This document shows positions 16,412 to 25,390 of a stretch of DNA of 64,000 nucleotides, piece by piece. The stretch is from Tenacibaculum maritimum NCIMB 2154 (lineage in GTDB: Bacteria > Bacteroidota > Bacteroidia > Flavobacteriales > Flavobacteriaceae): assembly GCF_900119795.1 (NCBI RefSeq), contig NZ_LT634361.1, positions 1,798,001 through 1,862,000 of the forward strand. The letters run 5' to 3'. How positions within the stretch are numbered: position 1 is the first letter of the stretch; every line of letters begins with the position of its first letter. A program made the position numbers and the translations under genes. The notes beneath the pieces were generated by a model, which was not told the DNA's origin, did no database searches, and was given only the letters and a program-made list of their open reading frames with translations.

Positions 16412-17692
16412 ATGAACTTAGATTCCTTAAAAATTGTTACTGCCGAAGAGGCTGTTTCAATAGTAAAACCAAATAATAAAGTATTCTTCCAAGGAGCAGC
16501 AATGACTCCTAATTTGTTAATAGATAATTTATGTGAAAGATATAGCGAGTTGAATAATGTTGAAATTATTCAAATTCACACACATGGTAAAACCAAATAC
16601 CTAGAAGCTCCTTATAGCAATGCTTTTAAATTGGTAAGTTGTTTTGTGGGTGATAATGTAAGAAAGGGGGTCAATACTAATAATGGTGATTATGTCCCTA
16701 TCTTTTTAAGTGAAATTCATTGGCTATTTAGACGTAATATTTATCCTTTAGATGTAGCCTTTATACAAGTTTCTCCACCTGATAAGCATGGATATTGCTC
16801 TTTAGGTGTTTCTGTAGATATTACATTACCTGCAATACAAACTGCCAAAAAGGTAATCGCACAAATTAACCCTAATGTTCCTAGGACTCATGGAGATGGT
16901 ATTATTCATATTAGCAAAATTGATTACGCAGTAGAGGTTAATACTCCCATTTACACATCTGGTTTAGGAGTTCCTTCAGACATTGAAACTAAAATAGGAA
17001 AGCATGTTGCTGAATTAATAGAAGATGGCGCTACTTTACAAATGGGTATTGGTAACATTCCTAATGCTGTGCTTCACAATTTAACCAATCATAAACGATT
17101 AGGAATTCATACAGAAATGTTTTCTGATGGTGTTTTACCACTCATTGAAAAAGGGATTATTACTGGAGAGGAAAAAGAAATTAAAACAGGTAAGATAGTA
17201 ACTTGTTTCGCTGTAGGATCTCAAAAACTATATGATTTTATTGATGACAACCCTTTAGTACATTTTAAAGAAGCAGGTTATACCAATGATACTTCTATTA
17301 TAAAACTAAATCCAAAGGTAACTGCTATAAATAGCGCTATTGAAATTGATATTACAGGTCAAGTTTGTGCTGATACAATTGGTAAATATCAATATTCAGG
17401 GGTTGGTGGACAAATGGATTTTGTGCGTGGTGCTTCCTTATCAAAAGGAGGAAAAGCAATTATAGCAATGCCTTCTATTACTGCTAAAGGTATTTCTAAA
17501 ATTACACCATTTTTAAAAGAAGGTGCTGGTGTAACCACTACTAGAGCTCATGTACATTATGTTGCTACAGAATATGGAGTTGTTAATTTATTTGGTAAAA
17601 GTTTAAAACAAAGAGCCAAAGCTTTAATATCTATTGCTCATCCCAATTTTAGAGAAGAACTGGAAAAAGAAACAGCAAAACGCTTTTCTTAA
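16412..17692 (+). CDS. Acetyl-CoA hydrolase/transferase family protein (4-hydroxybutyrate CoA-transferase-like)
   Basis: A 426-residue cytoplasmic family I CoA-transferase. It moves CoA between short acyl groups (acetate, butyrate, 4-hydroxybutyrate) or hydrolyses acetyl-CoA. Seen features are FQGAAMTPNLLIDNL near the N-terminus, the IQVSPPDKHGYCSLG motif, MGIGNIPNAVL, the expected catalytic glutamate in HTEMFSDG (Glu235), and GVGGQMDFVRGAS. It is a single-gene unit with a strong shared terminator downstream. The FNR-type operator ahead of it suggests use when oxygen is low, for acetate production or acyl recycling. The exact substrate cannot be told from sequence. Confidence 0.88.
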   Translation: MNLDSLKIVTAEEAVSIVKPNNKVFFQGAAMTPNLLIDNLCERYSELNNVEIIQIHTHGKTKYLEAPYSNAFKLVSCFVGDNVRKGVNTNNGDYVPIFLSEIHWLFRRNIYPLDVAFIQVSPPDKHGYCSLGVSVDITLPAIQTAKKVIAQINPNVPRTHGDGIIHISKIDYAVEVNTPIYTSGLGVPSDIETKIGKHVAELIEDGATLQMGIGNIPNAVLHNLTNHKRLGIHTEMFSDGVLPLIEKGIITGEEKEIKTGKIVTCFAVGSQKLYDFIDDNPLVHFKEAGYTNDTSIIKLNPKVTAINSAIEIDITGQVCADTIGKYQYSGVGGQMDFVRGASLSKGGKAIIAMPSITAKGISKITPFLKEGAGVTTTRAHVHYVATEYGVVNLFGKSLKQRAKALISIAHPNFREELEKETAKRFS

Positions 17693-17725
17693 CCTTTGGT
17701 CCCTTAATTAAATATTAGGACTATA

Positions 17726-17757
17726 AAAAGCCCTCACATAGCTGTGAGGGCTTTTAT
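17726..17757. terminator. Bidirectional terminator between the CoA-transferase gene and ccsBA
   Basis: An inverted repeat (AAAAGCCCTCACA against TGTGAGGGCTTTT) has a TAGC loop. It lies between convergent genes and its right end touches the ccsBA stop codon. Confidence 0.85.
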
Positions 17758-20700
17758 TTCTTTTTAATTTTTTTTCTTTTTTCTTTAAAAAATGCAACTA
17801 TGGAAGTACCTATCATTATCGCAAAAATTAAATAAACAAAAACAGGAATAGGAACGGAATCTCCTGCTGCATAGCTATGTAAACCCGATAAATAATAATT
17901 GACCCCAAAAGAAGTCATAATAATTGACCAAAAAGCAAACATACTAGCCACACTAATGGTATATGTATTATTTAGTTTAGGAATAAATCTTAAATGTAAT
18001 ACGATTGCATACACTATTATACTAATTAAAGCCCATGTTTCTTTAGGATCCCAAGCCCAATAGCGCCCCCAACTTTCATTTGCCCAAACACCTCCTAAAA
18101 AAGTGCCTACCGATAAAGTAAAAAGTCCGATTGTCATGGATAATTCATTGATGTAAGCAAGTTCTTTAATTTTAAGCTCAATAATTTTCTTTGTTTTGGC
18201 TGTTTTAAACGAAATTAACAACAATGTCATCAAACCCAAAACTGCCGATAGTGCCAATGGAGCATAACTACTAACAATTGTTGCTACATGAATCTTTAGC
18301 CAATATGACTTTAAAACGGGCATTAGATTTGTAATTTCAGGACTTAACCAATCTAAATAACTTACAAATAATAAGGCACCTGCAAACAATGTAGCCAAAG
18401 GCAGTACAAAATCTGATTTTCTAAAGCTTAATAAACCACTTAGTAATAAGCACCAAGCTACAAAAACCAACATTTCATATCCATTGCTCCATGGAGCATG
18501 TTGAGCGATATACCATCTTAAAAGAAGGTTGAATGTAAATAGTAAAAATGATATTAATGTTATTACAATAAGCATATTCCATACAAAAGATACCTTTTTT
18601 TTATTAGAAAACATTTTAACAACCGCCACTATTAATAACATAAATCCTGTCATAAAAAGTATTTGAAATAACCAAAAATTAAGGTTTGCGTTCTGATACC
18701 ACAACTCTGCTTCAATCTGCTTTGATGATGGAATGATCTCTTTACCTAGTATTTCTTGATATTTTTTGATATACATAAGTTTTTCATAAGCTGCTTCATA
18801 TTTTCTTTCTTGTATATCTTTAAAATAAGCTGGCAATATATTTTTCGCAAAACGTGCATCTTCTTCTGTAAAATCATTAAAATGATGGCGGTAACTAAAC
18901 CACGTGTAATGCTCATCTTTTTTATTTGGAAAAATTCTTAAATATGTTCCTGCAAACAAATTGTATAAAATATTAAACCTTTCATCTATTTTTAGTACCT
19001 CTTTATCAAACTCATTGCGTTCCGAAGGTTTCTTTTTATTGGCTTTCTCTACATCAGAGGCTAGTAAATAATTACCATCTTTATCTAAAAAGCTAATAAA
19101 TGAATACAATCCATTACTTCCTTTTGGTATAGTGTTCAATAAATATTTGGTTTTACCTGTATCTACTTTAATTATAGGAATGCGCTGCCATATATGAGGA
19201 GCCATATGCATTCCTAGGAAAACTTGACTTACATTTAATTGTATCGTATTTCCTGATATAAGATACTTAAAGCTTGATTTTTTAGACAGCTTTCGAATAC
19301 ATTCAGATGCTAATGTATTTATTGGTTTTATACGTCCATCTAAATCCTGCACTAATAATCGTGCAAAAAATCTGGCTTGTTCCTCATCTAGTTGCGTTTG
19401 TTGTAAACGTATAAGACTATCTATTGAGGTCATAGGAACTCCATCTTTTTTATTGACTGCCAATAAAGATAAACTTGTAAAGATCAAAACAAATGTACTT
19501 ATTGTTCCTTTCAATTTTACTTTTTTAAGCTTTCTCTGAATTAATTGAAATCGAGATGCTTTCCCAAAGAGCGTAAAAAACATACCTATTCCCATGAGTA
19601 AATACCCTAAATAAGTAATCCAAGTTCCTAAAAAATCATGATTAACAGAGAGTACAGTACCTTTTTCATCAGTATCGTAACTTGCCTGAAAAAAACGAAA
19701 TCCTTTATAATCCAATACATTATTCATAAAAATTCGATAGTCAAATTTTATATTATCATCTACAACAGTTAGGTTACTAGTATAAGCAGAAGGACTTGAA
19801 GATCCTGGATAGCGCTCTAATTCAAAATTATTTAATTTAATAGAAAAGGGTATTTTAATAGCCCCTGCTCCGTATGAAATAATTGCTTTTATACCATTTT
19901 TAAAATCAACTTGATGCTTTATGGGTAAAAAACCTTCTCGGTATAAAATATTTACTTCTTGCTCTTCATCTCCTACCTTTACTGTTATAATTAATGCATC
20001 ATCCAAACTCTTATCATTCTCTATTTTTTTAGAAGAGGTGCTTATTAGTTTAAACTTTCCTCTAGGATGAAACGAAGTAGGTACAAATGAGAAATCCCCA
20101 GACCGGTACAAAGTACGTAACGACATTTTTTGCAAACTGTCTTGTTTTATTCTTCCTGCTTGTTGGTTTTCCATCATAAAGAAGTCAACAGGAAAAGGAC
20201 TTCGTATTTGAAATAAGCCATTTTTTTCGTATATATTAATGATTCCCTCTTTGTCAGATTCAAAACCTATTTCATGTTCGTGACTACCTATTTTCTCAAC
20301 TTCACCCTTTTTTAAATAAATTGTATTTCTTTCGTTCCCTCCCGTAGTTATCATTTTTAACAAGGGTACTCCTTTAATACTATCTAAAATGACTTCTGGC
20401 GAGGCATCAGCTACATATTCTTTAAATGAAATAGCAATAGGAAGTTCTTGAAATATTTTATTGATAGTAAAGTCGTTTTCTTTTAAAGGCGAAAAGTTCA
20501 ACTTTTTACGAATTTGAGTATGTTCTTCTCCCCTTATCAAAGTTACCGATAATAACTTTGTATCTGAAATTACGACATTTGAAGTTTCTCCTTCTCGAAT
20601 CCTCATAATTCCACTATAAGAACTATAACGAGTAATTCCAGCACCTAATAATAAAATTATAAAAGCCAAATGAAATAGTAATACTGCCCATTTTTCTTTT

Positions 20701-20915
20701 CTATATAAACGGTACTTAAAAATATTCGCTATAAAACTAATCACCAAACCTAATTGTAGGAATTCAAACCACCATGAATCATAAACACTTGCCCATGCTA
20801 CTGCGGTTCCATAATCATTTTCAATAAATGTTGCCATTGCCATTGCTATTGCGTAAATTACTAATAACAATAATGCTAGAATTGATGATGAAAATAGTTT
20901 GTATATTTTTTGCAT
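17754..20915 (-). CDS. ccsA: CcsBA-type cytochrome c synthase (ResB-ResC fusion)
   Basis: A 1053-residue integral membrane protein for System II cytochrome c maturation. It exports haem and ligates it to CxxCH motifs in the periplasm. The N-terminal ResB/CcsB part has four early helices (residues about 10-105 and 430-490) around a large periplasmic domain. The C-terminal CcsA part has multiple helices and the haem-handling WWD motif (NESWGRYWAWDPKETW). Its position as last gene of the nrf operon, 130 bases after nrfA, fits a role in loading NrfA and NrfH. NrfA carries a CxxCK haem site, which in some bacteria needs a dedicated ligase, so this copy may be specialised; that is inference. Confidence 0.92.
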   Translation of the reverse strand: MQKIYKLFSSSILALLLLVIYAIAMAMATFIENDYGTAVAWASVYDSWWFEFLQLGLVISFIANIFKYRLYRKEKWAVLLFHLAFIILLLGAGITRYSSYSGIMRIREGETSNVVISDTKLLSVTLIRGEEHTQIRKKLNFSPLKENDFTINKIFQELPIAISFKEYVADASPEVILDSIKGVPLLKMITTGGNERNTIYLKKGEVEKIGSHEHEIGFESDKEGIINIYEKNGLFQIRSPFPVDFFMMENQQAGRIKQDSLQKMSLRTLYRSGDFSFVPTSFHPRGKFKLISTSSKKIENDKSLDDALIITVKVGDEEQEVNILYREGFLPIKHQVDFKNGIKAIISYGAGAIKIPFSIKLNNFELERYPGSSSPSAYTSNLTVVDDNIKFDYRIFMNNVLDYKGFRFFQASYDTDEKGTVLSVNHDFLGTWITYLGYLLMGIGMFFTLFGKASRFQLIQRKLKKVKLKGTISTFVLIFTSLSLLAVNKKDGVPMTSIDSLIRLQQTQLDEEQARFFARLLVQDLDGRIKPINTLASECIRKLSKKSSFKYLISGNTIQLNVSQVFLGMHMAPHIWQRIPIIKVDTGKTKYLLNTIPKGSNGLYSFISFLDKDGNYLLASDVEKANKKKPSERNEFDKEVLKIDERFNILYNLFAGTYLRIFPNKKDEHYTWFSYRHHFNDFTEEDARFAKNILPAYFKDIQERKYEAAYEKLMYIKKYQEILGKEIIPSSKQIEAELWYQNANLNFWLFQILFMTGFMLLIVAVVKMFSNKKKVSFVWNMLIVITLISFLLFTFNLLLRWYIAQHAPWSNGYEMLVFVAWCLLLSGLLSFRKSDFVLPLATLFAGALLFVSYLDWLSPEITNLMPVLKSYWLKIHVATIVSSYAPLALSAVLGLMTLLLISFKTAKTKKIIELKIKELAYINELSMTIGLFTLSVGTFLGGVWANESWGRYWAWDPKETWALISIIVYAIVLHLRFIPKLNNTYTISVASMFAFWSIIMTSFGVNYYLSGLHSYAAGDSVPIPVFVYLIFAIMIGTSIVAFFKEKRKKIKKK

Positions 20916-21045
20916 ATAATAATGTTAATTTCTTTTACCAATCGCAACAACCATTGGCATTAAAAAAGATAATTTTCAAAGCCGTTGACATTAAAAATTA
21001 TCTTTTCAATTTCTATAAATGAGCTATTTTAAATACATGGCTTCG

Positions 21046-22539
21046 TTACTTTATCGAAACCTCTTTGCTATCGTAATTGGCCTCTCGGTTTTTAGCTGTT
21101 TCTAACCATTTGGGTAATAAATTCTTTTTAAAAATCTCCTTTTCTGCTTTTAATTTTTCGATATCCAATCCTATATATTCCTGAGCTTTTTCTTTTGTTA
21201 AAATATTAGGAACAATAACAGGCTTATTATGTCCTAATTCGGCCAATAAACGAGCTAACTTTACACGACCTTCTGTGGCAATATCAAGCCCTCCACTAAT
21301 AACTCTCCCTATTTCCACAGGCGAATGAAAAGAAGCTCCATGAGAAGCAGCAGCGTAATCCCAACGCCATTGTGCATGACGAATGTCTTGTAAAATAGCC
21401 TGCATTTGTTTTTCCGTAGCTCCTAAATCCCAACATTTTTTAGCTTCTATATGCATTCTTACCAAAGCATCCTCCAATTTCAATCTACTTTCCGTTGATT
21501 TTTGCTGACGTTCATATACATTCGCTTTTAACTTATCTGCCTCTTCTCTATGGCAAACTTGACATGAATTGGCTACATTATTCATTGGTGATTGAATATG
21601 ATGGTCTGTAAATTTTTGCCCTCCTTCACTTTTATAAGGCATATGACAATCGGCACAAGAAACTCCTCTATCAGCGTGTACTCCTGTTAAATAAGTTTCG
21701 TAGCCTGGATGCTGAGCTTTTAACATAGGAGCTTTACTTAACTTATGCGTCCAATCTTTAAACTCCATATCATCATAGTATTTTTCCATAGCTTCTACTG
21801 ACATTCCTTCTTTCCATGGAAATGTTAAATAAGGAATCCCTTCTTTACCTGGTTTTTTCTTATCAAAATAATATTCAACATGACATTGCGCACATACCAA
21901 AGAACGCATTTCTTGATGCGTAGCCTTATTGATATCTTTTCCCATTGCTTCAAATGCTTCCACCAAAGCAGGACGTGTTATTGTTAATTTCATAGTTTCA
22001 GCATCATGACAATCAGCACAACCGATAGGGTTTACAATTTCTTCTCCTTTATCTGCCCACTTTCCTTTATAAAATGCTTCAATTCCTATTTCATTCATCA
22101 ATCTTGGCACATCCGGACTCTTACAGGTCCAACAAGTAGCAGGCATTGGACCATCTCCTTTTCCTATAGGACCTCCTGTTCTTAACGTATTATAAATATC
22201 CTTTACAGCATATTGATGCCCTCTTCCTTGATTATAATCCTTAGAAAAACCATACCCTGCCCAAAGTACTACCAAACGCGTATCTTCCTCTAACATATCT
22301 CGCATTTTAGCCCCCCCTTGAAAAGATGCAAAATCACTCTTCTCTGTCTGTAAAAAAGATTGATATTCTGCTGGGAAGTTCTTCCCCCATTCTTCATTTC
22401 TTGGTTCATTTTCCGCTATTTCTGCTTGAGGAACATATTTGTACCTCGCTTCATTTTTTCTATTTACAATACTTGAAGCTAGTAAGCCTAATAGAAACAC
22501 TACAATTACCGTTATTATAAATAATACTTTATTTTTCAT
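21046..22539 (-). CDS. nrfA: Ammonia-forming cytochrome c nitrite reductase NrfA
   Basis: A 497-residue pentaheme enzyme reducing nitrite to ammonium with six electrons. The N-terminal hydrophobic segment (residues 4-22) is a signal peptide or anchor. Haem sites in order are CWTCK (the lysine-ligated catalytic haem, residues 136-140), CADCH, CAQCH, CADCH and CQVCH. Active-site candidates present are the Tyr after CAQCHVEYY and the His in KAQHPGYETYLTG. The length and order match the family. nrfH ends four bases upstream. Together with the nap operon this gives a full nitrate-to-ammonium route. Confidence 0.96.
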   Translation of the reverse strand: MKNKVLFIITVIVVFLLGLLASSIVNRKNEARYKYVPQAEIAENEPRNEEWGKNFPAEYQSFLQTEKSDFASFQGGAKMRDMLEEDTRLVVLWAGYGFSKDYNQGRGHQYAVKDIYNTLRTGGPIGKGDGPMPATCWTCKSPDVPRLMNEIGIEAFYKGKWADKGEEIVNPIGCADCHDAETMKLTITRPALVEAFEAMGKDINKATHQEMRSLVCAQCHVEYYFDKKKPGKEGIPYLTFPWKEGMSVEAMEKYYDDMEFKDWTHKLSKAPMLKAQHPGYETYLTGVHADRGVSCADCHMPYKSEGGQKFTDHHIQSPMNNVANSCQVCHREEADKLKANVYERQQKSTESRLKLEDALVRMHIEAKKCWDLGATEKQMQAILQDIRHAQWRWDYAAASHGASFHSPVEIGRVISGGLDIATEGRVKLARLLAELGHNKPVIVPNILTKEKAQEYIGLDIEKLKAEKEIFKKNLLPKWLETAKNREANYDSKEVSIK

Positions 22540-22543
22540 ACTA

Positions 22544-23179
22544 TTAGTTTTTGTCTTTTATTTGTTGATATAACCAATTAGGAACCACTGTTTCTAATGG
22601 ATCTGTAGGAATAGGTGCAATATTATTTTTAATTGTTGAAATACCATGAACTGTTCCATGAGGCAATTCTTGATGACAAGACCAACACTTTCGTGCTGTT
22701 CTATTTTTTCTATGATTCTCTATCCATCCGTCATATTTAGTTTGGGTAACCTGCTGCAAATGACATCTAATACAATTATCTTGTACTACTTCTTGTGAAG
22801 CTGCTCTCATAAACATCACTTCTGGTTCAGCTCTTGCTGTAAATACGGATGCATGAAATAGTCCATCTTTTGCTTTAAAAAAATATTTGTTGAATACATT
22901 ATCATGCGGAACATGACAATCATTACAAGAAGCTCTCTCTCTATGAGAGCTATGCATCCAACTATTGTACATAGGCGTCATCACATGGCAGTTTACACAA
23001 GCCAATGGATCATCTGACATATAAGAAACCAAAGAAGCTTCTTTTGCCATAAAAAAAACCAATCCAGTAAGTGTTCCTATTAAAATAATTGCAATTCGTC
23101 TCCACCTAGATTTTTTATTAGGTAATATTTCGCGATTAAAATTCAACTTTGTATTGTTTATATTAATAATGTAACTCAA
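22544..23179 (-). CDS. nrfH: NrfH, tetraheme menaquinol dehydrogenase for NrfA
   Basis: A 211-residue NapC/NirT-family cytochrome with one N-terminal membrane helix (about residues 28-48). Its four haem sites are CVNCH, CNDCH, CIRCH and CWSCH, and the early CVNCHVMTPMYNSW motif is typical of NrfH. It anchors NrfA to the membrane and feeds it electrons from menaquinol. The start overlaps the end of the upstream ric gene by 17 bases. Tight spacing to nrfA supports a stable NrfHA complex. Confidence 0.94.
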   Translation of the reverse strand: MSYIININNTKLNFNREILPNKKSRWRRIAIILIGTLTGLVFFMAKEASLVSYMSDDPLACVNCHVMTPMYNSWMHSSHRERASCNDCHVPHDNVFNKYFFKAKDGLFHASVFTARAEPEVMFMRAASQEVVQDNCIRCHLQQVTQTKYDGWIENHRKNRTARKCWSCHQELPHGTVHGISTIKNNIAPIPTDPLETVVPNWLYQQIKDKN

Positions 23180-23892
23180 AAAGTATTTCCTCTTGTAAGC
23201 TACGCACTTTTTTATATAAAATATTGTTTTTCAAATGAATGTGTTCGTACAAATCATATTCCATGTCTTGCAATTTCAAACATAGTGCACTTAATTTCTT
23301 ACAAACCTTTACTGCTTCATGTTCTTTACACCATTTTGTTATCGCCTCAAAAGCAATAACTATCCGGACATATCTATTTTTTTTTAAAAGTTTCTGCTTC
23401 TTTCTTAACAGATTTTTATCATAAAACAGGTGTTTTTCTTTTTTCAATGCTACCAACTCCTTTATCAAAGGAAATAACACCCTCTTCTTCTTCACCTATA
23501 ATCTTACTTAGCCTTATTTTCATCAATTCAAATTGTTTTCCAATGGCTTTTAATTCCCTATGAAAAGGCTGGGGTGTCTCCAATATTTCTGCAATAGCTT
23601 GAGATAATAAGTGTAAGTTTTCTCTAAGACATACATGGTGTACATTTTTTAAATAAATCATTAAAAAATTTAGTTCCCATTTATTATAATCCTCTATGAG
23701 GTCACTTACTCGATCAACTGTTAGTAGCTCTTTTTCTAAGTCCATAACATTTATATTTCGTTCTGAACAAACTTCTTGAATAGTTACTTCTCCTTTGCAA
23801 CAAAAGTGTATTCCATATTTATTAAAAATATGTGCTGTTTTTATATTCTCCGTAACATAATCTGCTACTGTTCTTTTCATAAGCACATCCAT
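23163..23892 (-). pseudogene. ric: Iron-sulfur cluster repair di-iron protein Ric (ScdA/YtfE), split by a one-base frameshift
   Basis: Two overlapping frames make one Ric protein. Frame one (from 23892) has the ScdA N-terminal motif (HFCCKGEVTIQEVC) and the first hemerythrin helix (NVHHVCLRENLHLL), ending in IIGEEEEG. Frame two continues with VLFPLIKELVALKKE, KEHEAVKVCKKL and YEHIHLKNNILYKK. Removing one C from the CCC at 23480-23482 joins them as EEEEVLFPLI, the normal family junction. The metal ligands are otherwise present, so the break is recent, a sequence error, or bypassed by frameshifting. Ric repairs Fe-S and di-iron centres damaged by NO, a by-product of nitrite reduction, which fits its place in the nrf operon. 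Confidence 0.85.
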
Positions 23893-23904
23893 AACTCAAA
23901 GAAT

Positions 23905-25134
23905 TTATTTTGTTGAAAATAGTCTTGGTTTAACAGTTACCATTGCCCATACCCAATTGTTGACGTTATCATATGAGCTTCCTTTTAAAATCTCCATTCC
24001 TTTAGCCGCAAGCATTTGCGAATAGCCAACTTTTACTACTACATCTTTAGTAAACTTATAATCATAAATCAAATCAATTTCAGTTCCTAATTGTTTGGCT
24101 GTATCATCGCTCAACTTTTCAGCTGCTGAAAAATTATGTACGGCTATCGCCAAAGATGATTGGTTACACAGCTTAAAATTACCTTTCAAATAAACATCCA
24201 ATAATCCCACATTATTTATATGGTTTCCTACATAAAAATAATCCATCAATCCATTAAACTTATGATTCGTTCCATAAAAAGGAGTAAATGCATTATTGTT
24301 TTCTACTGAAGTATTTGAATTATTTCCACTTTGCAATTCTGCACCTAATCCTATTTTTCCTTTAACCCCTACTCTATAGCTCGCTTCTAATCCTAACAAA
24401 TAAGCATTCAATTTTCTATCAAGCACATCTTTTCCTAATTGGTAATACAAGTTAGTAGCAATATCAAAATAATTACTATCTATATTCAAATGAGCTCCTA
24501 CAGTTTGACTATATTTTAATCCATTTGGAGACTGTAATCCATTATTTAAGAATAAAAGACTTCCCGAAAACCCATTCCAATCCTTATGCAACCAAGCATA
24601 TTGGATTGCTTTATAAGTATTTGTTTTTAAGTTAGTTCCTACTACCTTTTCTTCATCTTGATTAAACCCTAATCCTAAATCAAACTTAAATCTCTCTTTT
24701 TCATATTTAAATAATGCCAAATCATGACTTCTTGCTTGTTGCAACCAATTTACGTTTCCAAATATTCTACTATCATCATAGTCTATTTCCTGACGCCCTA
24801 ACTTTAAAGAAAAGTTTTTATGTAATAATAACTCTGCCCAAACCTGATGTAGGCCTAAACCATTTTTATCTTTTGCATTTAATTGAGGTGTATCTCCCCA
24901 AACCCTTACGTCTTGGAGACTAACATAAAAAATTAGCTTTTCCTTTTTGTACATTGTTTTTAATCGAGTTCTTTGTGATACGAACATCGCTGCGTTATCG
25001 CTGTCTGAAAAAAGCGTTTTATATCCATGCCTATACTCTACACGAGGCCTTAACTCTGCATCAATTTCTAACTGCCCATACATATTCACACATATCAGCA
25101 TAAGTACTACTGTAATAATCTTTGTAATTTTCAT
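23905..25134 (-). CDS. Outer-membrane channel of the alginate-export family, first gene of the nrf operon
   Basis: A beta-barrel protein of about 409 residues with an N-terminal signal (MKITKIITVVLMLICVNMYG). It has alternating strand patterns and the family start QLEIDAELRPRVEYRHGY, followed by RQEIDYDDSRIFGNVNWLQQ and a long series of amphipathic strands ending in PRLFSTK. The frame is open to 25176, but the signal peptide begins at Met 25134, which also restores sensible spacing to the promoter. The alginate-export name is a family label only. In this operon it may let nitrite or nitrate through the outer membrane. That role is inferred from its place with ric, nrfH and nrfA. Confidence 0.82.
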   Translation of the reverse strand: MKITKIITVVLMLICVNMYGQLEIDAELRPRVEYRHGYKTLFSDSDNAAMFVSQRTRLKTMYKKEKLIFYVSLQDVRVWGDTPQLNAKDKNGLGLHQVWAELLLHKNFSLKLGRQEIDYDDSRIFGNVNWLQQARSHDLALFKYEKERFKFDLGLGFNQDEEKVVGTNLKTNTYKAIQYAWLHKDWNGFSGSLLFLNNGLQSPNGLKYSQTVGAHLNIDSNYFDIATNLYYQLGKDVLDRKLNAYLLGLEASYRVGVKGKIGLGAELQSGNNSNTSVENNNAFTPFYGTNHKFNGLMDYFYVGNHINNVGLLDVYLKGNFKLCNQSSLAIAVHNFSAAEKLSDDTAKQLGTEIDLIYDYKFTKDVVVKVGYSQMLAAKGMEILKGSSYDNVNNWVWAMVTVKPRLFSTK

Positions 25135-25163
25135 AAGAGCTTTATATTTGAGATTTCTCTCTA

Positions 25164-25208
25164 CAAAGAACCTCAAAATAAACTCTTTAGAATATGATAA
25201 AAATCATA
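25164..25208 (-). promoter_or_regulatory. FNR/CRP-type operator and -7-like box of the nrf operon
   Basis: ATGAT-AAAA-ATCAT lies at 25194-25207, with flanking T and A completing a perfect 7-base repeat. On the minus strand GTTCTTTG occupies 25171-25164, ending exactly 30 bases after the operator. The 8-base box is the same as at nap and at the same offset. The predicted start of transcription leaves a leader of about 25 bases before ATG 25134. Confidence 0.75.
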
Positions 25209-25390
25209 GACGACAAATTTGACATTTCATTTAATAAGGAAGGAGAAAGCAGCTTTATTATAATAAGTAACTTTCGCTTGCTTAGTATTTCAGTATATTA
25301 GCTGTTTTTTAGCATAAAACTTGAATATTTTTGTCGTAATTTGCTGACTATACCATTAATTACTTTTAAGAATTGAAAAATTCACTATCC

